This document shows positions 8,113 through 13,040 of a DNA stretch of 15,019 bases, one piece after another (position 1 is the first letter of the stretch; every line of letters begins with the position of its first letter). The notes beneath the pieces were generated by a model. That model had not been told where the DNA came from and did no database searches. It saw nothing but the letters and a program-made list of their open reading frames with translations. Origin of the DNA: Chitinophagaceae bacterium (GTDB taxonomy: Bacteria; Bacteroidota; Bacteroidia; Chitinophagales; Chitinophagaceae). The DNA lies in the NCBI GenBank assembly GCA_947452875.1, contig CANGEZ010000020.1, positions 1 to 15,019 of the forward strand, written 5' to 3'. Made by a program: the position numbers and the translations under genes.

Positions 8113-8132
8113 GTCCGAACAATTGCCCGGAC
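8113..8132 (-). promoter_or_regulatory. Leader hairpin before rplK, candidate L1 operator
   Basis: On the minus strand GTCCGGGC and GTTCGGAC pair over eight positions (six Watson-Crick, two G-U), closed by an AATT loop. GGGAG lies directly before it and GTTATCACC after it. The stem ends 24 bases before the rplK start codon. In E. coli, L1 binds this mRNA just upstream of rplK, so this is the natural place for such an operator. I cannot show from the sequence that it mimics the L1 site of 23S rRNA. Confidence 0.4.
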
Positions 8133-8185
8133 TCCCAAACCTGTTCATTTAAGAACAAATTCCGATAAAGAACTAATTGGGGCGG

Positions 8186-8216
8186 CAAAGCTAATTCATT
8201 TCATTGTTACAGCAAA
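8186..8216 (-). promoter_or_regulatory. Promoter of the rplK-rplA-rplJ-rplL unit
   Basis: On the minus strand TTTG (8213-8216) and TAGCTTTG (8186-8193) are separated by 19 bases. This is a complete match to the Bacteroidota primary-sigma consensus TTTG-N17-23-TAnnTTTG. Transcription would begin near 8180, giving a leader of about 90 bases. The -33 TTTG is formed by the end of the U-run of the nusG terminator. Confidence 0.75.
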
Positions 8217-8242
8217 AAAAAACGCCCCGAAATTTCGGGGCG
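8214..8242 (-). terminator. Rho-independent terminator after nusG
   Basis: CGCCCCGAAA (8223-8232) and its exact complement (8233-8242) form a perfect palindrome. Some central pairs must open to make the loop. On the minus strand it is followed by nine T (8214-8222). It starts 22 bases past the nusG stop. Confidence 0.92.
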
Positions 8243-8264
8243 ATGTAACTTTTTTTCTGAATAG

Positions 8265-8864
8265 TTAAGAAATTTTCTCTACCTGCATGTAACTTAACTC
8301 TACAGGAGTAGCTCTTCCGAATATTTTTACCTGAACTTTCAATTTTTTCTTTTCGTCACTTACCTCTTCAATAACACCATTAAAGTCGTTGAATGGACCA
8401 TCGATAATTTTGATTGTTTCACCGATGATAAATGGTTCGCTCATGGTGACACCACCTAGATCGCTCATTTCGTCCATTTTACCAAGCATTTTATTCACTT
8501 CTGATTTTCTTAAACAGATGATGTTTCCTTTTGAACCTTTACCATCTGTAAGAAAGTGCATGACGTTGCTGATATTACTAACGTGTTGAATGATATCATC
8601 ACTTAATTTATTATCTGCCACTTCCATCATGATATAACCAGGATAGAAATTACGCTCACGCATTACTTTTTTGCCATTGGCAACTTTGTAAACTTTTTCT
8701 ACCGGAAGAAATATTTGTTTGATTACTTTATCCCAACCATTGCGGATAATATCTTTATCTAGATATTCTTTTACTTTGCGTTCTTTTCCGCTTACGACTC
8801 TGAGAACATACCATTTAGACTCTTTCTCAGCTTTTTCTATCTTTTCAACAGATGTTGTTTCCAT
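8265..8864 (-). CDS. nusG: Transcription elongation/termination factor NusG
   Basis: NusG binds the RNA polymerase clamp, suppresses pausing and links the polymerase to Rho or to ribosomal S10. This copy has 199 residues. After a charged 16-residue N-terminus comes the NGN domain, with WYVLRVVSGKERKV (18-31) and the conserved PGYIMMEV (75-82). The C-terminal KOW domain runs from about residue 148 (GETIKIIDGPFNDFNG) to the end. It is slightly longer than E. coli NusG (181), with the extra residues at the N-terminus and between the domains. It starts 2 bases after the secE stop, so the pair is tightly coupled, and it is followed by a strong terminator. Confidence 0.97.
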   Translation of the reverse strand: METTSVEKIEKAEKESKWYVLRVVSGKERKVKEYLDKDIIRNGWDKVIKQIFLPVEKVYKVANGKKVMRERNFYPGYIMMEVADNKLSDDIIQHVSNISNVMHFLTDGKGSKGNIICLRKSEVNKMLGKMDEMSDLGGVTMSEPFIIGETIKIIDGPFNDFNGVIEEVSDEKKKLKVQVKIFGRATPVELSYMQVEKIS

Positions 8865-8866
8865 GA

Positions 8867-9061
8867 TTACTTGAATAAAGAGTAAATAAATTTCATTGAA
8901 CCGCTAGCGATGAAGTCCATTATAGCTACAATAGCAGTAATGAAAAGAGTGGCGCCAAGTACAATCATAGTTGATTGTTGTAATTGTTCCCATTTTGGCC
9001 AACTAACCTGTTCGGTAAGTTCCTCGTAGGATTCTTTTAAAAACGTTGTGAACTTGTTCAT
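8867..9061 (-). CDS. secE: Preprotein translocase subunit SecE
   Basis: This 64-residue membrane protein stabilises SecY in the Sec translocon. It is the short single-helix form of the family. An amphipathic N-terminal helix carries the signature QVSWPKWEQLQQST (residues 18-31). It is followed by one transmembrane segment at about residues 32-51 (MIVLGATLFITAIVAIMDFI) and a short tail. It lies 92 bases after tRNA-Trp and directly before nusG, the arrangement found in most bacteria. No Shine-Dalgarno sequence is seen; the start is preceded by an A-rich stretch. Confidence 0.95.
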   Translation of the reverse strand: MNKFTTFLKESYEELTEQVSWPKWEQLQQSTMIVLGATLFITAIVAIMDFIASGSMKFIYSLFK

Positions 9062-9086
9062 ATTCTTTTTTTTATATTCTTTTATA

Positions 9087-9138
9087 GTTTAAAAAGAGAG
9101 TTGGTTATCATGATAAACACAAACATCAAACTTTAAAC
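9087..9138 (-). other. Palindromic leader of secE
   Basis: The gap between tRNA-Trp and secE contains the perfect 12-base palindrome TTATCATGATAA (9105-9116). It lies inside a wider inverted pair GTTTAAA (9087-9093) and TTTAAAC (9132-9138). It may be an RNA structure at the tRNA/mRNA junction or a protein-binding site. Nothing further can be said. Confidence 0.25.
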
Positions 9139-9153
9139 CAGCAACTTAATTCG

Positions 9154-9224
9154 CACGGGCACTAGGATTCGAACCCAGATCAAAGGTTTTGGAGACCCGT
9201 ATGCTACCGTTGCACCATGCCCGT
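9154..9224 (-). tRNA. tRNA-Trp (CCA anticodon)
   Basis: This is a 71-base cloverleaf with acceptor arms ACGGGCA and TGCCCGT and discriminator G. The anticodon loop CTCCAAA gives anticodon CCA, and the T-loop is TTCGAAT. The outermost anticodon-stem pair (27-43) looks like a C-T mismatch in my fold. The 3' CCA is not encoded. It lies between tuf and secE, so it may be cut out of a transcript that continues into secE-nusG. Confidence 0.95.
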
Positions 9225-9230
9225 AGAAAG

Positions 9231-9267
9231 CTAAAAGCTATCCCGATACTCTCAGGACAGCTTTTAG
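9231..9267 (-). terminator. Strong stem-loop after tuf, possible terminator or processing site
   Basis: CTAAAAGCTATCC (9231-9243) and GGACAGCTTTTAG (9255-9267) form a 13-bp stem. The single plus-strand mismatch becomes a G-U pair in minus-strand RNA, which suggests the minus transcript is the functional one. The 3' side has only short T stretches, so termination may be weak. It stands 6 bases before the mature 5' end of tRNA-Trp and could serve processing. Confidence 0.55.
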
Positions 9268-9277
9268 TTTATAAAAT

Positions 9278-9285
9278 CAAAGATA
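9278..9285 (-). promoter_or_regulatory. Candidate promoter box before tRNA-Trp-secE-nusG
   Basis: TATCTTTG on the minus strand matches TAnnTTTG. It lies 39 bases after the tuf stop and about 54 bases before tRNA-Trp. No TTTG is seen at the right distance upstream. If real, the hairpin at 9231-9267 would be its 5' leader rather than a tuf terminator. Confidence 0.35.
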
Positions 9286-9324
9286 GTTATATCTTCTATA
9301 AGAACTTTCTGCTTTCGCAAAAAC

Positions 9325-10512
9325 TTATTTAACGATCTCAGTAACCTGACCTGCACCTACTGTACGACCACCTTCACGAATCGCAAACTTCAAACCTTTT
9401 TCCATTGCGATTGGTTGGATAAGCGTAACATTTAGGTTGGTATTATCGCCAGGCATAACCATTTCTGTTCCTTCGTTCAAAGTTACTTCACCAGTAACGT
9501 CTGTAGTACGGAAATAGAATTGAGGACGATATTTGTTGAAGAATGGAGTATGACGTCCACCTTCTTCTTTGCTCAATACGTAAACTTCACCTTTGAATTG
9601 AGTGTGTGGAGTAATTGATCCTGGTTTGCAAAGAACCATACCACGACGGATTTGAGTCTTTTCAATACCACGAAGCAATAAACCAGCGTTATCACCAGCT
9701 TCACCTTCGTCCAATAATTTTTTGAACATTTCAACACCAGTTACGGTAGATGATAATGGTTTTTCTTGTAAACCTACGATTTCGATGGCTTCACCAACTT
9801 TGATACGGCCTCTTTCGATACGACCAGTAGCAACAGTTCCACGACCAGTGATAGAGAATACATCCTCAACACTCATCAAGAAAGGTAAATCAACTAATCT
9901 TGGAGGTAATGGAATGTAGCTATCAACAGCTTCCATCAACTCATCAATTTTAGCCACCCATTTGTCTTCTCCAGCTAAAGCGCCAGTTGCAGATCCTTGG
10001 ATGATTGGAGTGTTATCTCCGTCGAAACCATATGAAGAAAGTAATTCACGGATTTCAATTTCAACTAATTCAAGTAATTCTGGATCATCAACAAGATCAA
10101 CCTTGTTCATGAAAACTACGATTTGAGGTACACCTACCTGACGAGCCAATAGGATATGCTCTTTAGTTTGTGGCATTGGACCATCAGTAGCCGCAACTAC
10201 AAGGATAGCGCCGTCCATTTGAGCAGCACCAGTAATCATGTTTTTAACGTAATCCGCGTGACCTGGACAATCTACGTGAGCGTAGTGACGAGTAGCAGTT
10301 GCGTATTCAACGTGCGCTGTATTGATTGTGATCCCTCTTTCTTTTTCTTCAGGAGCACCATCGATATCATCGTAATTTTTTTTCTCCGCTAAACCTTTTT
10401 TTGACAAAACATCGGTTATAGCGGCTGTAAGTGTTGTTTTTCCATGATCCACGTGACCGATGGTACCAACGTTAAGATGGGGTTTATCCCTCTTGAATGA
10501 TTCTTTTGCCAT
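9325..10512 (-). CDS. tuf: Translation elongation factor Tu
   Basis: EF-Tu is the GTPase that delivers aminoacyl-tRNA to the ribosome. This copy has 395 residues, the normal length. GTP-binding motifs are complete: P-loop GHVDHGKT (19-26), switch I RGITINTAHVEY (59-70), DCPGHADY (81-88) with the catalytic His-85, and NKVD (136-139). The G5 region reads GSATGAL where E. coli has a GSALKAL-like sequence. Domains 2 and 3 follow with RGIEKTQIRRGMVLCKPGS. The C-terminus (GGRTVGAGQVTEIVK) is standard. It is the last gene of the tRNA-Thr-Tyr-Gly-Thr-tuf unit, 113 bases after the second tRNA-Thr. That leader holds a small hairpin and no Shine-Dalgarno sequence. Confidence 0.98.
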   Translation of the reverse strand: MAKESFKRDKPHLNVGTIGHVDHGKTTLTAAITDVLSKKGLAEKKNYDDIDGAPEEKERGITINTAHVEYATATRHYAHVDCPGHADYVKNMITGAAQMDGAILVVAATDGPMPQTKEHILLARQVGVPQIVVFMNKVDLVDDPELLELVEIEIRELLSSYGFDGDNTPIIQGSATGALAGEDKWVAKIDELMEAVDSYIPLPPRLVDLPFLMSVEDVFSITGRGTVATGRIERGRIKVGEAIEIVGLQEKPLSSTVTGVEMFKKLLDEGEAGDNAGLLLRGIEKTQIRRGMVLCKPGSITPHTQFKGEVYVLSKEEGGRHTPFFNKYRPQFYFRTTDVTGEVTLNEGTEMVMPGDNTNLNVTLIQPIAMEKGLKFAIREGGRTVGAGQVTEIVK

Positions 10513-10600
10513 TGTTTAAATTTTAATTTGTGTTGTTTTGAAAATTTTTCGATTTACATTTTTTTTAAAGTCTGCAAATCTTTGACTTTATAATATTAAA

Positions 10601-10612
10601 AGACTTTCGTCT
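10601..10612 (-). other. AGAC-GAAA-GTCT tetraloop hairpin before tuf
   Basis: In the tRNA-Thr to tuf gap the minus strand reads AGAC, GAAA, GTCT: a 4-bp stem with a GNRA tetraloop. A second weak pair, AAAGTC (10583-10588) with GACTTT (10566-10571), follows it on the transcript. These may shape the 5' end of the tuf mRNA left after tRNA processing. Evidence is slight. Confidence 0.25.
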
Positions 10613-10625
10613 AATTTTTTCTTTG

Positions 10626-10697
10626 AGCCATAGGTGAGAATCGAACTCACGACCCCTTCCCTACCAAGGAAGTGCTCTACCCCTGAGCTACCACGGC
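10626..10697 (-). tRNA. tRNA-Thr (GGT anticodon)
   Basis: This is a 72-base cloverleaf with acceptor GCCGTGG paired to CTATGGC (two G-U pairs) and discriminator T. The anticodon stem CTTCC/GGAAG carries loop TTGGTAG, anticodon GGT. The T-arm is GTGAG-TTCGATT-CTCAC. No encoded CCA. It is the fourth tRNA of the array, directly before tuf, the position of thrT in E. coli. Confidence 0.96.
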
Positions 10698-10751
10698 TTG
10701 CAGAGCATTTCCAGATTTCTTTTAATTTATTGTTTTAAAAGAAATCAAGTG

Positions 10752-10824
10752 AGCGGAAGACCGGGCTCGAACCGGCCACCTATAGCTTGGAAGGCTATCG
10801 CTCTACCAAATGAGCTACTTCCGC
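10752..10824 (-). tRNA. tRNA-Gly (TCC anticodon)
   Basis: This is a 73-base cloverleaf with acceptor GCGGAAG/CTTCCGC and discriminator T, as usual for glycine. The anticodon loop CTTCCAA gives TCC. No encoded CCA. It is the third tRNA of the array, the position of glyT in E. coli. Confidence 0.96.
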
Positions 10825-10890
10825 AATAAACGTTCAACGTCTGTTATTCAATGTTTGAAGTTATCCGAACTTAAACGATGAAAAGAACTG

Positions 10891-10973
10891 TGGGCAGTGG
10901 TGGATTCGAACCACCGAAGTCGAAAGACAGCGGATTTACAGTCCGCCCCATTTGGCCACTCTGGTAACTGCCC
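10891..10973 (-). tRNA. tRNA-Tyr (GTA anticodon)
   Basis: This is an 83-base class II tRNA with a long variable arm, as tyrosine tRNAs have. The acceptor is GGGCAGT/ACTGCCC with discriminator A. The anticodon stem GCGGA/TCCGC carries loop CTGTAAA, anticodon GTA. No encoded CCA. It is the second tRNA of the array. Confidence 0.96.
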
Positions 10974-10984
10974 TTCGAAAAATG

Positions 10985-11057
10985 AGCCGAAGAAGGGAGT
11001 CGAACCCCCGACCTACTGATTACAAATCAGTTGCTCTACCAACTGAGCTACTTCGGC
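10985..11057 (-). tRNA. tRNA-Thr (TGT anticodon)
   Basis: This is a 73-base cloverleaf with a perfect acceptor GCCGAAG/CTTCGGC and discriminator T. The anticodon stem CTGAT/ATCAG carries loop TTGTAAT, anticodon TGT. No encoded CCA. It is the first tRNA of the array and lies only 11 bases from tRNA-Tyr, the position of thrU in E. coli. Confidence 0.96.
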
Positions 11058-11086
11058 TTATAATTACTATGGTTAATCTGTTTCAA

Positions 11087-11107
11087 ATGGCTATATTTTA
11101 AAGCCAT
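11087..11107 (-). other. Stem-loop just before the tRNA array
   Basis: ATGGCT (11087-11092) and AGCCAT (11102-11107) form a 6-bp stem with a nine-base loop, 30 bases before the mature 5' end of tRNA-Thr. It may belong to the 5' leader removed by RNase P. Confidence 0.3.
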
Positions 11108-11152
11108 CCTTCAACTTTTCTTTTACAATGTTATCTTCTAAAGAACTCTCCT

Positions 11153-11174
11153 AAAAAAAGCACAAAAAGGCGCT
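11153..11174 (-). terminator. Possible attenuator in the tRNA-tuf leader
   Basis: Just after the promoter the minus strand reads AGCGC, a CTTTTT loop, GTGCT, and then six more T (11153-11158). The stem is 5 bp with one G-U pair, and a preceding A-run could pair with the T-run to extend it. It starts about 12 bases after the predicted transcription start. It is a weak but complete terminator shape, so early attenuation is possible. Confidence 0.35.
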
Positions 11175-11192
11175 ATCTTTTTTTTCGGAAGG

Positions 11193-11222
11193 CAAAGGTA
11201 AGTGAAAATGATTAATAGCAAA
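11193..11222 (-). promoter_or_regulatory. Promoter of the tRNA(4)-tuf operon
   Basis: On the minus strand TTTG (11219-11222) and TACCTTTG (11193-11200) are 18 bases apart, matching TTTG-N17-23-TAnnTTTG in full. The predicted start near 11187 gives a leader of about 130 bases before the first tRNA. It lies some 40 bases downstream of the hpf terminator. Confidence 0.75.
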
Positions 11223-11256
11223 AAAATGTAAGCAATTTTTTTTCATAGTTTTTAAA

Positions 11257-11290
11257 ATAAAAAAAATCTCCCCGATTTGGAGAGATTTTT
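11257..11290 (-). terminator. Rho-independent terminator after hpf
   Basis: AATCTCCCC (11265-11273) and GGAGAGATT (11279-11287) form a 9-bp stem. The single plus-strand mismatch becomes a G-U pair in minus-strand RNA. A T-run follows on that strand (11259-11264), and an A-run precedes the stem. It lies 27 bases after the hpf stop. Confidence 0.85.
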
Positions 11291-11314
11291 TTTATTATTT
11301 TTTGATTAAATACT

Positions 11315-11614
11315 TTAGGCCAGATTCTTTTGTTTTTTACGTTTCATCTGATTAATCACTGATTCCATCGCCATTTCAAAGCTTTGTTCAAAAGATTTGC
11401 AAGTTTGTTTTACAAAAAATTGATGCCTAGGAATATCTACTTTTATCTCTACTATTTTATCTTTTATGTTGTGTACAATGTTGTCGAGCTTCAAATAAAT
11501 GTCGACTTTCGTTATTTTGTCGTGAAACTGATTTAGTTTTTCAATTTTCTTTTCAATGTGTGATTTCAATTTTACATCCGCGTCAAAATGCACGGTTTGA
11601 ATGTTTACGTTCAT
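11315..11614 (-). CDS. hpf: Ribosome hibernation promoting factor, short HPF/RaiA family
   Basis: Proteins of this family bind the 30S decoding centre and silence ribosomes when growth slows. I place the start at ATG 11612-11614, giving MNVNIQTVHFDADVKLKSHI and 99 residues, the length of the short form that has only the S30AE domain. An in-frame ATG 26 codons upstream would add a stretch with no family match. The beta-alpha-beta-beta-beta-alpha pattern is readable. NVNIQTVHF is strand 1, LKSHIEKKIEKLNQF helix 1 and VDIYLKLDN strand 2. VEIKVDIPRHQFFVKQ covers strands 3-4, and SFEQSFEMAMESVINQMKRKKQK is a helix with a basic end. It sits between xerC/D and the tRNA-tuf unit and has its own terminator. 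Confidence 0.88.
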   Translation of the reverse strand: MNVNIQTVHFDADVKLKSHIEKKIEKLNQFHDKITKVDIYLKLDNIVHNIKDKIVEIKVDIPRHQFFVKQTCKSFEQSFEMAMESVINQMKRKKQKNLA

Positions 11615-11766
11615 AAAATGTGGTTTAAATGATGATAATATTCTTAAAAATTCATAGGTAACCGCAGTTGTAAATCTGCTGCAATTATTCAATAGTAATT
11701 TAGTCTTTAAAACGAAGGTTTCAAAAAAAAATTATGCAGATTCGCAAAATATTATCATTTAGATGA

Positions 11767-12669
11767 TCAGGCTTTTGGATGAGCCTTCTTATAAATATCC
11801 TTTAGCTTTTCGATGGTGTTGTGGGTATAAATCTGTGTGGCGGCAAGGCTGCTGTGGCCCAATAATTCTTTAACCGCATTCAAATCGGCTCCATTGTTGC
11901 TGAGATGTGTGGCAAATGTATGTCTTAGTATATGTGGACTTTTTTTATCAATCGTTGTCACTAGTGAAAGGTATTTGTTTACACAGTTATAAACCCATTT
12001 AGGATATAAAGGAACTCCGTTTTCTCTTACCAACAAGAATACCTTATCCTGTTTTTCAAGTGTTTCATACTTTAACCTGCGGTAATCTTTGATTTCGCTG
12101 ATTAAATCTTCACTAACCGGAATGATTCTTTCTTTATTCCCCTTTCCCAATACTTTAATGGTGTGCTTTGAATAATCAATATAATCTTCTTTAAGCCCGA
12201 TGAGCTCAGCCTGACGCATTCCTGTATTGTATAATAATGAGAGCACCATTCTTTCCGTTAATCCTTTCCAATCGTCAGTAAATTCAACATGAGTAAAAAG
12301 TGTGGCGGTATCTCTTTTGTCTACAAACTGAGGCAATCTTTTATTTTGTTTGGGGGAAACAATGGTCGTCATTGGACTTACTTCCAACTCACCTTGTCTG
12401 ATTAAATATTTAAAAAATGTTTTTAAGGCAGATATTTTTCTATTAATTGATTTCGACGTTAACTCATTGGATTTTAAATCTGCGAGCCAGCTTCTTACAA
12501 AGGCAGGTTTTATATTTTTTATTGAAGTCTCATTAAACTGAATAGCAAGAAAATCAAAGAAAGAGATCAAATCATTTTCATAGGAAGTAATGGTATGTCG
12601 GGCATAACGCTTCTGAAATTTCAGATAATCAAGAAATGTGGTGATATGTTTTACGGAATGAAATTGCAT
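11767..12669 (-). CDS. xerC: Tyrosine recombinase of the XerC/XerD family
   Basis: Xer recombinases resolve chromosome dimers at the dif site near the terminus. I start at ATG 12667-12669 (MQFHSVKHITTFLDYLKF), giving 300 residues. A TTG six codons upstream lies inside the promoter and terminator and is unlikely. Residues 1 to about 90 are the SAM-like core-binding domain. The catalytic domain has all six residues: R152 (GMRQAEL), K176 (GKGNKER), H246 and R249 (HILRH), H272 (LLGHSS) and the nucleophile Y281 (IYTH). Spacing matches E. coli XerD (148, 172, 244, 247, 270, 279). No phage or integron gene is nearby, so this is a housekeeping Xer, not an integrase. I cannot tell XerC from XerD from this gene alone. 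The start codon directly follows a T-run, so the leader is very short. Confidence 0.9.
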   Translation of the reverse strand: MQFHSVKHITTFLDYLKFQKRYARHTITSYENDLISFFDFLAIQFNETSIKNIKPAFVRSWLADLKSNELTSKSINRKISALKTFFKYLIRQGELEVSPMTTIVSPKQNKRLPQFVDKRDTATLFTHVEFTDDWKGLTERMVLSLLYNTGMRQAELIGLKEDYIDYSKHTIKVLGKGNKERIIPVSEDLISEIKDYRRLKYETLEKQDKVFLLVRENGVPLYPKWVYNCVNKYLSLVTTIDKKSPHILRHTFATHLSNNGADLNAVKELLGHSSLAATQIYTHNTIEKLKDIYKKAHPKA

Positions 12670-12714
12670 AAAAAAACCGACAACCAAAGTTATGTATTAA
12701 CTATGGATGTCGGT
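12670..12714 (-). terminator. Rho-independent terminator after rpsU
   Basis: The arms 12676-12692 and 12698-12714 are 17 bases each and match at 15 positions around a 5-base loop. The two mismatches are U-U in minus-strand RNA. Seven T follow on the minus strand (12670-12676, the first of them in the stem), and the next bases are the xerC/D start codon. It begins 24 bases after the rpsU stop. Confidence 0.85.
12685..12692 (-). promoter_or_regulatory. Candidate xerC/D promoter box inside the rpsU terminator
   Basis: TAACTTTG on the minus strand matches TAnnTTTG and forms part of the 3' arm of the terminator hairpin. A TTTA lies 21 bases upstream (12714-12717) as an imperfect -33 box. Transcription would start about 10 bases before the ATG, giving an almost leaderless mRNA. 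Confidence 0.5.
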
Positions 12715-12738
12715 AAATATGTTTGAAAAGGAAGTTTA

Positions 12739-12933
12739 TTAATCCAGTTTTCCGGTTTCAAGCTGTTGCTTGTAAACTGCTTTCAAAACTTTTGTGCGGT
12801 GTCTGATAGATGGCTTGATGAAAGCTTGTCTTTCTCTCAGTTGCAACAAAATACGACTTTTCTCAAATTTCTTTTTGTACTTTTTGAGAGCCTTGTCGAT
12901 GTTTTCGCAGTCTTTTGAATCAATAATTAACAT
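12739..12933 (-). CDS. rpsU: 30S ribosomal protein S21
   Basis: bS21 is a small basic protein of the 30S platform, beside the 3' end of 16S rRNA. This copy has 64 residues with the family pattern: MLIIDSKDCENIDKALKKYK, then KFEKSRILLQLRERQAF and a basic C-terminal helix. It differs from the other genes in the window in having a strong Shine-Dalgarno sequence. In Flavobacterium johnsoniae bS21 helps to hide the anti-Shine-Dalgarno sequence of 16S rRNA. Its own mRNA there has a strong Shine-Dalgarno sequence and is translated better when bS21 is lacking. The same autoregulation is a reasonable inference here. It is followed by a 17-bp terminator hairpin, so it is probably a single-gene transcript. 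Confidence 0.96.
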   Translation of the reverse strand: MLIIDSKDCENIDKALKKYKKKFEKSRILLQLRERQAFIKPSIRHRTKVLKAVYKQQLETGKLD

Positions 12934-12942
12934 GTTGTAAAT

Positions 12943-12951
12943 ACCTCCTTT
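12943..12951 (-). promoter_or_regulatory. Strong Shine-Dalgarno sequence of rpsU
   Basis: The minus strand reads AAAGGAGGT, complementary to the 3' end of 16S rRNA over most of its length. Ten bases separate GGAGG from the ATG, which is slightly long. I see no comparable site before the other genes in this window. Confidence 0.85.
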
Positions 12952-12978
12952 AGTGAAATAATTTGTTTAATCGGGACG

Positions 12979-12986
12979 CAAATATA
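12979..12986 (-). promoter_or_regulatory. Candidate rpsU promoter, -7 box TATATTTG
   Basis: TATATTTG on the minus strand matches TAnnTTTG. A TTTA lies 18 bases upstream (13005-13008) as an imperfect -33 box. The predicted start near 12973 gives a leader of about 40 bases that carries the Shine-Dalgarno site. The gap 12934-13040 also has to hold the ribE promoter on the other strand, for which I find no good match. Confidence 0.5.
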
Positions 12987-13040
12987 GAAGTTTTATTTAC
13001 AAAATAAAAAATTATCTCTATTAAATTCCGAAATTTGAGC

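Noticed and set aside
8089..8148. Longer rplK starting at 8148.
   Set aside because: It would add 20 residues absent from the L11 family and would translate the leader hairpin. MAKEITGF is the normal N-terminus.
9154..11057. The five tRNA genes as a possible mobile-element or CRISPR-like repeat array.
   Set aside because: Each folds as a distinct tRNA with its own anticodon. The similarity is only that expected between tRNAs.
11615..11692. Longer hpf starting at 11692.
   Set aside because: The 26 extra residues do not match the S30AE domain, and the short form of 99 residues is complete from 11614.
11767..12669. Tyrosine recombinase beside tRNA genes, as for an integrated element.
   Set aside because: The tRNA genes are complete and not repeated. 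No excisionase, phage or cargo genes are present, and the protein has the size and residues of a housekeeping Xer.
12670..12687. TTG start for xerC/D at 12687.
   Set aside because: It overlaps the TAACTTTG box and would be coded by the terminator stem and T-run (Val-Val-Gly-Phe-Phe). The ATG at 12669 fits the family.
12934..13040. FMN riboswitch before ribE.
   Set aside because: The 107-base gap is A/T-rich, lacks the conserved GC-rich FMN aptamer segments and is too short once the rpsU leader is taken out.
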